Notes under the pieces: model-generated
Seen by the model: the letters and a program-made list of their open reading frames with translations, nothing else
Told to the model about the DNA's origin: nothing
The model's database searches: none
Assembly: GCA_017163975.1 (NCBI GenBank)
Contig: JAFFSR010000347.1
Coordinates: forward strand, 10,483,501 to 10,547,500
Direction of reading: 5' to 3'
Source of the DNA: Anastatus disparis
Taxonomy: Eukaryota > Arthropoda > Insecta > Hymenoptera > Eupelmidae
Length of the DNA stretch: 64,000 nucleotides
Shown: one piece after another, positions 12,317 through 26,420 of the stretch
Layout: each line of letters starts with the position of its first letter
How positions within the stretch are numbered: the stretch's first letter is position 1
Position numbers and translations under genes: made by a program

Positions 12317-12624
12317 TATGGGAATCCGATATTAATTTTTAATATTAAAAAGAATATCTTAATACATTAATTTAGCAAAAAAGACTATATTTTTAATTTA
12401 TAAAATTATTGGGGGATTATTATATAAATAAGGAAAAAGCAGATTACAAATTGAATAAATTAATTTATATAATTATGTAACTTTGGGTAAAAATTTTTTA
12501 TTACTATTAATTTTTAGTTAGTAAAAGAACGCAAAATATTATGCTTTTTTGAGGAAAAATCTTTTATTTGATAAAATTCATATATTCAAAACATTGTAAA
12601 GATATTTAGACTTTGTAATTAATT

Positions 12625-12805
12625 CATTTAATTATAAAATTTTATTAAATGAACGACTTTCTCTTAAAAAAAACATATTTTTTTGTGTTCTTTTTTATTA
12701 ATTAAAATCAATAATAAAAAAAATTCTTCATCGAAAGTTATACACAATTATAAAAAATTTTTAATCATTTAAAATGTAATATGTTCTACTTTATATTTAA
12801 ATAAT
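12625..12805. repeat. Extra copy of the satellite-block flank
   Basis: TTTTTGTGTTCTTTT, AAAGTTATACACAATTATA and AATGTAATATGTTC repeat the left flank 8540-8680 in direct orientation. It is probably a fragment of a neighbouring copy of the same element. Confidence 0.5.
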
Positions 12806-12809
12806 CTGC

Positions 12810-13170
12810 CATTAATTTTGTAAATTAAAAAGAGTATAAGACATTAATTTAATAGAAAAAAAACAATATTTTTAATCTATAAAATTAAATTAATGTAAGG
12901 CAGACACTACACCTGTACTCATAAATACTGTCTAAATTTTCATCTTATTGTAAAATTTTAGAAAAAAAAATGCATTAGCTTATAGTATGTACCATGAAGA
13001 TCATTCTATAAAATTTTCAAATGAATTCATTTATCAGTTATTTAAAATGTTGGAGTCTAATAATAAATATTAAAATTATTCGATTTTGTACCAGGAATAC
13101 AAAATTCTTATAAACAAAGGAATAGATTTATTTAAAAATTCAACTGAATAATTTTCATGATATTTACTAC
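12810..13170. other. AT-rich spacer
   Basis: No gene is seen. Confidence 0.5.
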
Positions 13171-13179
13171 GAACTAATG

Positions 13180-13570
13180 TTTTTTTTTTCTGAAACTTTG
13201 CAATAACTTTCCGTGAACATTAATATATCCTTCCTGTAATATTCTGTGCAAGGCTGCAGGAAGTTTGAATAGAATCTTCCGCAAAATGTTACTGCAAGCT
13301 TCCTGCAAGATGTAAAGTAATCTTCCAAATAACATTCGGATATAACTTTTCGGAAGCTTACTGGAAGCTATTTTGTAATATTCCATTTGGTTTTCATGGA
13401 ATATTACATGTAAGCTTCCCTGAACCTTCCGTAAAGCTTACATGAAAGATTCCAATGGAAGCTTCTCGAAACTTTCATTAAGCTTCCGAGAAGCTTGCTA
13501 GAAGCTTACATTGGAATCTTTCTCGAATCTTTCGATGGATGCTTCCCGAATCTTTCGTGCTATGTGGGAT
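13180..13570 (-). repeat. Short-motif satellite (CTTCC/GGAAG type)
   Basis: Irregular ~20-bp repeats such as AAGCTTCCTGCAAG and GAAGCTTACATGGAA end at ~13,571 with CTTTCGTGCTATGTGGG. This is the same type of array boundary seen at 8692, 12299, 35695 and 57970. Confidence 0.65.
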
Positions 13571-13596
13571 CTGTGTCAAAAATATTTTTTTTTTGT

Positions 13597-13708
13597 TACT
13601 AGTGCGTGAAATCATAAATATTTGTGCGATTGCTATTACACTTGGGCCGACTTGGCCGACTTTCGTGCATATCAATCGCACGAATATTTATAATTTGATG
13701 CACTAGTA
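13597..13708. repeat. Hairpin element
   Basis: TACTAGTGCGTGAAATCATA plus TATTTGTGCGATTG is mirrored by CAATCGCACGAATATTTATA plus CACTAGTA. The arms are ~36 bp around a ~40-bp loop containing GGCCGACTTGGCCGAC. Confidence 0.65.
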
Positions 13709-13719
13709 TCAAAAAGTAC

Positions 13720-14321
13720 TATTGTTGAATTACCTTTTAAAATTATAATATTATATAAATATGTATTCAATTATTCAGAGAAGTTTGTTGTAAATAGAAC
13801 AGAAATATCATTATTTTCAATTACTTATAATAATTGCGTTATTTACAATTATTTATAATTATCCGCAGATATTCACGGTATTTACATTTAAAAACTGTTA
13901 AAGGTATCAGGATGGATTTTAAGCCTGAAAAAAAGAATTCAAATGTAGTCATAATTTTTTTTTCTAATGATATTAATTAATGAAAATCCTTTTTACCTTA
14001 AATATATATTAAATATAAGACTTTGATCCATTAATAATTTTGAAAAACCTCATCCGATGTTTTTTTGTTATGTATATATATAATTGCCGAAAATAACCAT
14101 TTTCAAATCGTTATATCATTTTCACAAATTTTATTATAATTTTTTATTTCATTACAATTTATTCAAAGCATTTTTCATAATTTCTTATATTTTTCAGCTT
14201 TTAAAAGTAATCATACACTGAATTAAATTAGTTAATATAAAAGCAATTCCATTGTGAATATTTTCAAAAAAAGTTCATTTAAAAAAAATAAAAATTTTTA
14301 AAAGATTTTTAATTTTAAATA
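13720..14321. other. AT-rich spacer
   Basis: No gene or repeat is supported. Confidence 0.5.
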
Positions 14322-14999
14322 ATGGGTTTGACTGAGGAAGATATATTGATTGTTGAAGGACAAGAGTTGCATAGTGGAATAGCTTACATGTTAACTGATA
14401 TTCATAAATTAGGATTCAATAATATCTTAAATTGGTGCCCCTCATTTAATATGCAAACCACTTTACTAATTCAAATACCGCAATATATTAATTTAGTACC
14501 GACTGATGAAGAAGCATTGTTTTCCGGAAATTTTGAAAAATATCACTGGATTTGTATGTTTTATAATAATAAAATAATTCGTATATATGACAGTTTAAAT
14601 CTTAAATATCTACAAGATGAGCATTAGATTTATATAAACAGATTATTGCCAAACAAATCAAAATTGAGCACAGTTTTCGAAACAGTACAATCACAAACAA
14701 ATAATTATGATTTCAGCCTTTTTGCAATTGCTTTTGCTGTTGCGATACTTTATAATTTATGTCCATGTTTTTTAAGATACGATATTTCTCAAATGCGATT
14801 ACATTTATTAGAAATTTTCGAAACGCAACAAATCAGAATGTTTCCACTTTCACATAATTATAATGATAAAAATATTAATTACAATAATCCATCGGACATG
14901 ATAAAAAGTTTTTGTCATGAACCATGTTTCAATAAAATACTATTAAATTTAGATATCGCACGGTGCTCCCGAGGAAGTTTAAATACAAATTTAATGTAA
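14322..14999 (+). pseudogene. Ulp1/C48-type cysteine peptidase-like gene, dead
   Basis: A single reading frame of 226 codons is interrupted once, by TAG at 14625-14627. The pattern is that of the adenain/Ulp1 (C48) fold often found in animal transposon-related genes. His75 lies in YHWICMF and Asp90 in IYDS. A Q-x-N-x-YD block is followed by AIAFAVAILY and then an MRLHLLEIFE-type C-terminal helix. The nucleophile position reads D130-F131-S132, where D-C-G is expected, so the catalytic Cys is gone as well as the frame being broken. In active relatives this domain cleaves ubiquitin-like conjugates. The family call is from motif order only; I cannot say which transposon, if any, it came from. It lies 314 bp outside the giant hAT element. 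Confidence 0.6.
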
Positions 15000-15312
15000 C
15001 TTTGAAATTTCATCTGAGAATGATTTGTAGACCTATTACATAATTCAGGCATCACTTTTAAAATCATTTTACATGATCGATTTCGAGAAAAATAAGTAAG
15101 AATGAAAAAAAGATTCAGAACCAAACCATTTTATTTTATTTATAAAACAAATGCTCAGAAATGTTTGGAACGTCAGTGTAATAGTAAAAATATAATAAAA
15201 TTAAAGAATATCTGCCTTATTTTATGGAGCTATTGAGCTTAAATATTTATTAAATACATAGTATTCATTACATAGTATTCAGAGAATGAAAATATTTACA
15301 TAGATGACATTT
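15000..15312. other. Spacer left of the hAT element
   Basis: AT-rich; no gene is seen. Confidence 0.5.
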
Positions 15313-15389
15313 GTTAATATCAGGGTTGCAAATATTTAAATCATTTTGAGCTTTAAATAAATTTTAATTCACAAATCCTTTTTGAATTC

Positions 15390-15980
15390 GTAATTAAAGT
15401 TTTATTTAATTAACAATTCCTTTTAAATTAATAATTAAAAATATTTTAATTAACAAATCAAAATCTAATCGTGAATTGAAAAGGCTTTAATTAAAAAATC
15501 AAAAGGAATTCTTAATTAAATAAATTTCAATTAAGAAATCAAAATGTAATCGTGAATTGAAAGGGCTTTAATTCCAAAATCAAAAGGAATTCTTAATTAA
15601 ATAAATTTCAATTAAGAAATCAAAATTTAATCGTGAATTGAAAGGGCTTTAATTCCAAAATCAAAAGGAATCCTTAATTAAATAAATTTCAATTAAGAAA
15701 TCAAAATGTAATCGTGAATTGAAAGGGCTTTAATTCCAAAATCAAAAGGAATTCTTAATTAAATAAATTTCAATTAAGAAATCAAAATTTAGTCGTGAAT
15801 TGAAAGGGCTTTAATTCCAAAATCAAAAGGAATCCTTAATTAAATAAATTTCAATTAAGAAATCAAAATGTAATCGTGAATTGAAAGGGCTTGAATTCCA
15901 AAATCAAAAGGAATTCTTAATTAAATAAATTTCAATTAAGAAATCAAAATTTAATCGTGAATTGAAAGAGCGTCAGTTAT
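15390..15980 (+). repeat. Left-arm 81-bp tandem repeat (162-bp dimer)
   Basis: CGTGAATTGAAAG recurs at 15470, 15551, 15632, 15713, 15794, 15875 and 15956, exactly 81 bp apart. Alternate units differ consistently (AAAATGTAATC versus AAAATTTAATC, GGAATTCTTAA versus GGAATCCTTAA), so the true unit is a 162-bp dimer. The mirrored array is at 34750-35160. Confidence 0.9.
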
Positions 15981-16089
15981 GATTATGATTTGTGAATTCG
16001 AGGGCTTTAATTAAAAATTCCACAATTCCTTTTTAATTAAACGTACTAAGGAATTTTTACCATATATATGTATATAGAAAAACATATGT

Positions 16090-17760
<1,671 letters not shown>

Positions 17761-17763
17761 TTA

Positions 17764-17799
<36 letters not shown>

Positions 17800-17803
<4 letters not shown>

Positions 17804-19250
17804 CTTTATTTTATCGATGTAGACAATATTTAAAAAATATTTATTTATTATGCTGTGGTACCCACGATCGCCGTCTTTGGATACCTAGGTGTTAATGACA
17901 ACTTAAACATCATCTACAGCTAAAACTTTTGAAATTCAACTTATAGTTTAATAACTACTTTGAAGTTGTTTCAAATGTTATCTAGCCAAACATGGATGTT
18001 CCGAGTAAGATAAACATTGTCTACAAGAATATCTTTTGAAATTTAGCCATTATTTATTAATAACACGTACGTTTCCCGAGATGACATCTCACAATATCCA
18101 GGTGATCCTGGCTACCTGGAAATCGTCTATATGAAGGAATTTTGAAATTTTCCATACCGATTATGAAGTTTACAGACATTTGCAGGGACTACGTCAAATG
18201 AAACTTGGAGATTCTTTTAGATTTCGATTCTAAGGTTGTTTGATTAGGTCGGAGAATACTCGGAAATAAAAAGATTTTAAAAGAACAATTGTTTAAGATT
18301 CATGCAAGTTCCATGAAATATGTTGATTTACTCGTAGTCGATACCCATACATAAAGATCATTCATACAAATTATCTCGCATATAAATTCGCGGTACTATC
18401 CCTACTAATTTATGAATTTTTTGTTCGAATAATGCCAGCGAAATGTAACCTCGAGAAAGCATATTACTATTGTAATTAGTGAATAATTTTAACATTTTTT
18501 CATCAAACATCATTCCGATATACAGGTAATAAGCGCTATTATTTAAAAAATTTGAGAATTTATGAATCTTAGCAATTATTTACTTACCACGAAAGTTAAG
18601 AAATCATATTAGTAATTCATTTTATTTGAATTTGATCATTTAAAATCTATATAAGTCAAATTCCAAAGATAAAGAAATTCTGAATTAGTTATGCATTTAC
18701 ATATAATTTTTATTAAATCTTTAACATTTTTGTTTATTTAACCGAACAATAAACATTCTTGCTATTTACATGAAATCATGAAACTTTGATTTTTACAAAA
18801 ATAAAAAGTAATATTTTTAAACATCATTTATTATAAATATTATTTCCTTAATAGACATAAATCTTTGAAATCATTAGAGATATCTAATACTATTACAAAA
18901 TTATAGAAAATGAAGATATATTTTAAGAGGAAGAATCATATTTCTGTCCTTTGCTAATAAGAAAATTGGTTTTTCGAATAAAAAAAAATAAATTAAAATG
19001 GAGATAATATATTGACTATGAATAAGATTTACATAATTAGACGCATTTATGCATATTGTGTATGGACTATGGATACATCGAATATTAATTATGTGGGCTC
19101 ATAAATACACAGGTTCTCTATAGCTGTTTATGCATGACTTCTGAATTTTTTTCTATACGATGTGACCTTATATAAAGCAATAAAACAATTTTTTTCATGT
19201 CATTTATTTAAATTATTTATTTACTTCATGCTGGTAAAAATTCACAATAT
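17800..19250. other. Interior of the hAT element, no gene seen
   Basis: AT-rich, non-repetitive sequence with no supported coding region. Confidence 0.5.
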
Positions 19251-19255
19251 TATAT

Positions 19256-19795
19256 GTGGCGATAACTCAGCCAATGTACATTTTTGGTTAATTTTTAATA
19301 TCATGATTGCATATTTAACACAAGAGTTTGAATAATAACTTTTCAAGTGGCGATTACTCAGCCAATGTAAGTTTTCAGATATTTAATAATATCGCGATTA
19401 TTTTCTAATATGAAACATTTGAAAAGAATTTTTTAAGTGGCGATTACTCAGCCAATGTAAGCTTTCATATATTTCATAATATCGCGATTATTTTCTAATA
19501 TGAAACATTTGAAAAGAATTTATGAAGTGGCGATTACTCAGCCAATGTAAGCTTTCATATATTTCATAATATCGCGATAATTTTCTAATATGAAGCATTT
19601 AAAAAGAATTTATGAAGTGGCGATTACTCAGACAATGTAAGCTTACATATATTTCATAATATCGCGATTATTTTCTAATATGAAACATTTAAAAAGAATT
19701 TATGAAGTGGCGATTACTCAGCCAATGTAAATCTTTCGATGATTTTGAATATCGCGATTATTATTTTAAAAAATTTTTACCTATTCATATTGAAA
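19256..19795 (+). repeat. 90-bp tandem repeat, six units
   Basis: GTGGCGATTACTCAGCCAATG starts units at 19256, 19347, 19437, 19527, 19617 and 19707. Each has a second conserved block, ATAATATCGCGATTATTTTC. The array lies ~120 bp beyond the 3' end of the transposase pseudogene. Confidence 0.9.
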
Positions 19796-19915
19796 GATTG
19801 CTTTTATAAAAAATGTTTCTGTATAATTATAAATATTCAATTATAAATTATTAAACTTTCTGCTTATTCATAAAAATAATAAAATATGTATTATTAAGTT
19901 CAAAGCTTTATACCC

Positions 19916-22900
19916 TTACAAATAACTTTTGAGTCCATTTGCTTTATACAGTACTCGTTTTTCGAATTCAATATCGGACAATCTATTAAATTTTGGCATG
20001 TTCATTAAAGTAGCATAAGAAAATAATCTTTCTACTGGAGCTGAAAAAGGTAATGTGGTATTAAATTTCAAAAATAAGCTTTTAACAACTGGCAAATTAT
20101 TTAAAGACTCCAAAGACATCGTTTTTTCATTTAAAAACCTCATTAGTTCATTTTCTTCTTGTTCTTGAGGTACAAAAGCCGTGTTTAGTAATGCATGTGA
20201 GCTGTCATCATCAAAATAAAAAAACGTGTCTTCAGTATCCTCATTATCTGGAACAGCTGATTCCGGCTTTTTAGACCTAACCAATTCTTCAACAAGCCTT
20301 TTTATTTTTGCTTGTGTATTTTTAACAAAGCACGAAATCCATTTTGCTCTAAATTTGGGGTGCGTGAGTGCTGCTATAGCTGCTAATTCGCCATTATTAA
20401 TGATTTTTAAAAAATCATGAAATCTTTTGTCTCAAGCTTCCTTTAAATATTTCAACAGTGGCTCACACATAGACAAACTTTTATTTGCCGATAAAGTATT
20501 CCATTTTTTTCGGATAGTCAACAATGTTGCTAAAAGATAACCATAATGACAATCTTTTTCTCCTTGTAAAATATCGATCGCTGAAGCCAGGGGTTGACAC
20601 AATTTCAAATAATCTTCAATAAATTCAGAATCTTTTTTTCTTAAGATTTTATTAGATTCCAACATGTCATGAATTCTTTCATCATCAATTTTTTCTTTTA
20701 ACGAAATGATTTGTTTAAAGGCGTCATACGTAGAATTCCACCTTGTTATAACGGGCCTCTGTAAACTGTATTCAAAAATTTTTTTCATTTCTTCTCGTTT
20801 TTTTGGTGATCTTAAACATTTCCATAATTGTTGGCATTTTTCCATGACAAATTTATGACACTTTTTAATATTTGGAACTCTGTTAATTGCGTCTACAAGA
20901 TCTTTTGTTGCAATCAAACTCAAGGTATGGCTGACCTATCGAAAATGACGAGATAGTGTTATATTTGAAAATATTGCTTCGTCTTCTACAGGATTTACAT
21001 TATCGTTACTGTTCATAAACAGTGATTCTTCGCCATCATTTTCTTCAAACTCTTCCATTTCCTCTTCAGAATCATTTGAATCCTCATCTGCAATAATTTT
21101 TATATAATAATTTGAAAATTTATTAAGATTTTATAAAGATTTTTCATATAAATTTGAAGTTCAATTTTTTAATTTTTTTATTATATTTATAACTTTTAAG
21201 CAAAATTAGCTTTTTTAATAAATTTAGATTTGTTTGATTAAATTTTGTTTCATGAGAAATTATAAAATCTAAAGAAAATCTACCGATAATTAACAGTTAT
21301 TAATTTACTTTATTATTTAATATTAATTTTATTCAAGAATTGATTATATTCATCCAATAATTTAAATGTCTATTTATTTAATTTTTAATACAATTATTGA
21401 TTTAAGATAACAATTTAAATAACCTGGAAAATAATTTTCTGGATTTTCTATTCCAAATTCTTTAAAGGCTTTAACAAAATTTTTCCCATTATCCGTAACT
21501 GTAGATACAATTTTTTCAATAGTTAGCTCGAAAGTCGAATAAATAATAGATAGTTGCTCTGCTGTATTGGAAAAGGTATGCGATCCTTCAAATCGTCTAC
21601 AAGCTAAAGCTGCTGATCTTCTTTTCAAAGATATATCATCAATCTGCAAATAGAAATAATTTTGATTTTATTGTAATTTCTTAACTACTTTATGTGAATA
21701 ACATGTGATCTTACCCAATGAGCAGTTACACCTAAAAATCTTCTATTCGACCCAGTCCAAATATCTGCTGTTGTACAGACATGGTTTGCATTAGCTAAAG
21801 CCATTTTCATCTTGTCTAATTGTTTATAATATAAATCATCAACTTTTTTTCCAGCAGTATAACGAGTCAAATGCTTTAACGGAGCGTCACCATGTTTAAT
21901 TTTGAAATCTAAATATTTTAAATAAAATGTTATTCATTAATATATTAAAAAAAATATTACATAAAATATACAACCATTAAATATTTTTCGAAAAGCTGAA
22001 TCTTCAACTAGACGAAGAGAAAGTTGATTTCTCAATAAAAACTCAACAACATTTTTATCAAAAGTATTTTGAGAAAAAGCACATGTCACACGTCGATAAA
22101 CAACATCATTTTCATCTTCATCATCACCATCCAATTTTTTTAATTTTTTATATTGCTGATAGCTTTGTAGTTTATCTTCATGTTTTCTCTAAAAATATAA
22201 TTATGTTAAATCATAAAATTAATACAAAATAAACATTTAATATTATTAAAATTTTTTGGTTTTGTATGAAATAGTATATTTTTCACCTAGAGCGAGTAAA
22301 AATAAAGAACTCCTGTTTGGCTTGGATGACAATTCACATAAAATTAAAGTCATTCTTCATTTACTCTCGAGGTGAAAATACAAATTTTCCAACAAGAGGC
22401 CAAAAATACCATATTCTATTTTCGACGACAGGAGAAAATATGGTACTTTTGGACTAGGTGTTAAAAAAGCAATTTGATGACATTGTAAAAAAGTGAGCAC
22501 AACATTTTATTCTGTGTTTACTATAACAGATAAAATTTAGTATTATTGTCACCTACCAACATGGCTGACCTTTTTTTCTGATAAGGTATATAACTTTAAT
22601 ATAAATAATGTTCAATTTTATATATCCATAAGAGAAAATTCATCATTGAACGAGATATTTATTGAAACATGATACTTGATATTTCATCTAAATATTAACT
22701 TTATATTTGAATGTACTGTCATAAAAAACATCAAAATTTTTTTTCAATTCATACCATTAAATATTGACCTTATCAAGGTATTTTTAAAAAAGTACAATTT
22801 TTACTTTTTAAATTTTGCAAGTCATAATAACAATAAATAAATTAGTTGATTTAATAACATATACATGTAAAAACAATAACCTTTAAATGGCGTTAAAAAT

Positions 22901-23252
22901 TTGATGAAACTTTAAGATTTCCATGAATAATTTGGTTACAAGTCATGCATTTTGCTATGATTTTATCGCCATTTGATTTCGTCAAATCTGCTTCGAAAAA
23001 TTTTCCATCCAAATAACAAGTTTTACAGCAGACATCTAACATTTCTTTTTGCTCATCACTTAATGAAACAGAAGGCACCGTTGATACATTTGTAATTCCT
23101 GTAGAATTACGCAATCGTGATAACTCATAATGGGTACCATTATTTGCTGTCCCCTGACTTCCATCATCATGTAATGGTTCACGATCTATACCAACTCTTA
23201 AACTAGCTAGCAATTCATCTGTATTATCTACTGAATTTTCTTCACTGTTCAT
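19916..23252 (-). pseudogene. hAT transposase, five exons, three in-frame stops
   Basis: The exons are 23252-22881, 22188-21975, 21908-21715, 21643-21424 and 21087-19916. All introns are GT-AG (692, 66, 71 and 336 bp), and the phases join into 724 codons including the stop. An N-terminal BED-type zinc finger (CMTC near the end of exon 1, then RHLK and RKH across the exon 1/2 joint) precedes the catalytic region: TADIWTGSNRRF, VTAHW joined to IDDISLKRRSA, VTDNGKNF, and ITRWNSTYDAF in exon 5. The C-terminal dimerisation domain has LPVVKSLFLKFN and FSAPVERLFS. Three stops break the frame: TAA 22893-22895, TAG 20936-20938 and TGA 20432-20434. A working version would bind hAT ends and cut them out in the nucleus. 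An acidic stretch at the start of exon 5 is unusual and may be lineage-specific. Confidence 0.85.
22279..22452. repeat. Two hairpins inside transposase intron 1
   Basis: TTTTCACCTAGAGCGAGTAAA (22279-) pairs with TTACTCTCGAGGTGAAAA (22361-22378). CCAAAAATACCATATTCTAT (22400-) pairs with ATATGGTACTTTTGG (to 22452). They are probably remnants of a small inserted fold-back, which would explain why this intron is ten times longer than its neighbours. Confidence 0.55.
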
Positions 23253-23259
23253 TTTAAAT

Positions 23260-24600
23260 CCTTAAAGTGAACAACAAAACAATGAATAACATAATAAAAT
23301 ACAATGTATTTATAGGTTTATTGATCCAGTAAGAATGATTTGAGAATTTATTTTATAAATAATATTCCTAGAATTAAATTTTTACGAGGTCTAAAATTTG
23401 TAAAGTATGAATTTAATTATAATCTTTTTAACGAAAATTCAATTTTACAAAACCCAACTTTGTTAGAAAAATACATAAACATTAATTTCATGCACTATCT
23501 GTGCATTTGACATCAAGTCTGTCCCTCGAATTTTTCTTTATACGTATCTAGTACCTTGATTTACATAAAGGAGGCGCAGACGCCCCTCATATATATACAC
23601 TTCCGTTTCATTAGTTCCGTTGCATGTACCGTCATGAAATCAATTCACTCCCGTATAATTTTTTTATACGTCTCTTATGGGAGGTGTATACCGTCGCTAA
23701 AGAAGTTTCATTTCAAAATAGAAAATTTATAATGACGTTATTGAGATAAGTACGGAATGCCAAAGTAAAAGGTTATGTTATACAGATATCTACGTTCCCT
23801 AATTTTTTCAAAAAATTGTCAGCCAGTTTTATGTTATTGTACAAAGATTTGCATTTATATTAATCGCGGTAATAAAATAACTGGTGGTCTATAAATTATT
23901 CTTTCAGTTACAGATTAATCATATATTTTCATACACAAAACATATACAAAAAATTTTATAGGTCTAAATCATGAAAGTGTTGAAATGAAACAATGTAAAT
24001 TAAAAAAATTTTTTTTTCTATGAATTGTTTAATGAATTCCGTAATGAATTGTTTTCTCGAATACTATAAACTTTAGATAAATACTTAAAACAATAATTGA
24101 TGTTAAATAAATAACACATTTTGCAAATTATAATATGAAGATATTTGAGTTTATTTAATTAATGAAATAATATAATTGAATAAAAAAATGTTTTTTTCAT
24201 GTTGAAAACACGTTGTTAAAAAAAAAAACCAACAATTGAAAAAATGCACTAAAAAGTATTAAACAAATTAATTAAATTTCTTAAAATTACTTTTATACAG
24301 TTTCATTGCAATAATCAAGATAAAATTTTACAACAAAAATTATAAAAGAATAGGGTGTGCACTGATTTTCAGTAAATCTAATAATAATTTTAATACTATC
24401 TTTAATAATTTCTTAACAAGATTTTAGAAAAAATTTCAGCAACCACACTTTTCTTTTTAAATTGTTGTTGTAAAATTTTCTATTGATTATTGCAATGAAA
24501 CTATATAAAAGTAGTATCAAGAAAGTTAATTTATTTATTTTATACTTTTTAGTCTATTTATTCGATTATTGTATTTTATTTTTGGAGCATGTTTTTAAAA
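23260..24600. other. AT-rich stretch upstream of the hAT pseudogene
   Basis: No gene is seen. An imperfect mirrored pair (CTTTTATACAGTTTCATTGCAATAATC near 24,290 and GATTATTGCAATGAAACTATATAAAAG near 24,485) suggests another decayed fold-back at ~24,285-24,515. Confidence 0.5.
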
Positions 24601-24639
24601 TTTTGTATTTTCTATTTTTAAGTTAAAATTGTTTTTATT

Positions 24640-25185
24640 ATCATTTAGAGTTACATTGCAACCAGATTTTTCGAAGATTACACTCAGGTACATCCGTTAT
24701 CGGCGACTTGGTACTCCAGTTCGACCTCTTCATCCTAAATCATTATTATGCATTATAGATTCACTTTCAAACCTCGAATTAGGTTTTAGCAGCCCCGAAA
24801 TCCCCCAGGGAACCTACCTCGACCCAGAGAAAGCCTCCCCACTTGTACTTCCTTGGAGACGATGCCTATGCGTATTCTGGACAACGTGCATCACTTTGTG
24901 GCAATTGTTTGATCTCAAATTCGGTTTTAGCAACCCCGAAAACCCCCGAGAAACTCGCCTCGACCCAAAGAAAGCCTTCCCATTTATACTTCCTCGGAGA
25001 TGACTTCTCACACCCATTATCATCGACCTGGATGTCCAGGTACCAAAATGACAACTGATTATTGTATTGTCATCCAAGATCAAAGTCTATGCCAATTGTC
25101 AGAATTTATATCTGTCAAAAAGTGCCTGAAATCGAGCGCGCAAGATTTGATTACAGACAGACAAACAAACAAACAGACATGAAGG
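24640..25185 (+). repeat. Unclassified interspersed repeat with internal duplication
   Basis: Two ~85-bp blocks (24780-24870 and 24920-25005) share GGTTTTAGCARCCCCGAAA, CTCGACCCARAGAAAGCC and ACTTCCT(T/C)GGAGA. The region ends in a CAGACAGACAAACAAACAAA tail, which often marks the 3' end of a LINE or SINE copy. A 124-codon frame spans it but has no recognisable domain. Confidence 0.4.
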
Positions 25186-25854
25186 CGAATATAAGAAAAG
25201 CGTATATAAAAAAATAATATTTACCTACGTTAAGTCTGCTATAAGACAAATTATCTTTCGCTTTTTATGACAAAAACAAGTAAATTGAATTTGAGAAAAT
25301 TTCTATAAGTTACTTAAATTTATGAAAAAGTCAATATAAATCGTCATTTTTGCAGAATTATGAAGATTATGATTATTTTCGCGGAAATTATAAAGTTATG
25401 GAAATTATTTATGGAAACGTTTTCGATTGGAAAATTTGTGATTATTGCAGTTGAATTTTGTTACATCATCATTAGTTATATCCTCGTTAAAATGACCCGA
25501 AAATTTCTGAAAGAATCGGAACAAATATTTTTTCGGTCTTTAAAGAATGTTTAAGAACTATTATGAAATGAAAATTGATAAATGTTTCAAGTTTTCCGAA
25601 TCGTTCCGACATTGAAATTTCAATTATAAGCCGTTACTCATAAAATTTGGAAAAGTCTATTGTATGCAACTATTTTTCCAGTGATTCAGTTGTAATTTAT
25701 AAAATTGTGAATTTGGGTGATTCATTATGTTTCTTTCCGTAATATTTATCTGATATTGGAGCTGCAGCAATCGAGTTTTGCTTTTTTTATTTCATTAATA
25801 TCATTTTAAATTCGTAAATTAATAGTATATTGTGTAACGAATAAGGTTTAGTTG

Positions 25855-25958
25855 ACTATTGCGCACGAGGGCAAGTTGGCGCACGAGCGTAGCGAGTAGC
25901 GCCATTGCCCGAGACTCTCTCTCTCTCATATCTGCCGTACGACTGACTCGCAATAGTA
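25855..25958. repeat. Hairpin with GAGCGTAGCGAG loop
   Basis: ACTATTGCG and GGCAAGTTGGCGC on the left face GCGCCATTGCC and CGCAATAGTA on the right, around GAGCGTAGCGAG. The same loop motif occurs in the hairpin at 28998-29130. Confidence 0.55.
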
Positions 25959-26204
25959 TATTTCAATACTTTTTGGTACTATTATTTGTAATTAAATTAC
26001 ATACTTTTAGTTCATAAATTTCACGTATATACGGAATAATTACGATTTCGTTAATGTAAAAATAATACAAGAATAGATGATACGATTTACTTTGTCAGAG
26101 GTTAAAGCGAGATAGAGTATAAAATTCATCAAATGGTCGATGAGATACAGTATGAGGGCGCTGCGCTTGTATAAACCTTTGCGATTTTACATTAGTTAAC
26201 GCTT

Positions 26205-26420
26205 TTGCGTGACATTATTTTACAGAATGTAACGTATTTACGTGATTTAATACAAAATAATATTATACATAGCTGTGAAACACACGCCCTTAAAAAACAA
26301 CGCACGCAGCGCGCGCTATTAGCTACTTACTACCCCGAAAACGCATGCGCTATAGGCCACTTACTCAGCACGGATGAGAAAAACAAATATAATGACTTGT
26401 CCGCACTAAAGCTATGTTAA
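26205..26420 (+). other. Unrecognised 71-codon open frame
   Basis: It is more GC-rich than its surroundings and contains an RTQRALLATYYPENACAIGH segment. No domain is recognised and the start is not ATG. It may be a gene fragment or chance; I give it little weight. Confidence 0.15.

Larger units (their letters stand above)
8521..12590. repeat. Satellite block with inverted flanks
   Basis: The flanks 8521-8692 and ~12310-12590 are inverted and recognisably similar: TTTGTAATCTG and CATATAATAATCCC occur on the left, with their complements on the right. Just inside them, CCCACACAGCATGAAAG (from 8692) faces CTTTCATGCTGTATGGG (~12,299-12,315). The interior is satellite. The arrangement suggests a TIR element carrying satellite, or an array that spread with its flanks. 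No transposase is present. Confidence 0.6.

Noticed and set aside
15390..15980. Regular 81-bp repeats as a CRISPR array
   Set aside because: The whole unit is conserved with no variable spacers, the setting is eukaryotic, and the array is mirrored at the other hAT end.
24629..25003. 124-codon plus-strand frame as a gene
   Set aside because: It crosses an internal duplication of a repeat with a CAAACAAA tail and shows no protein motif.
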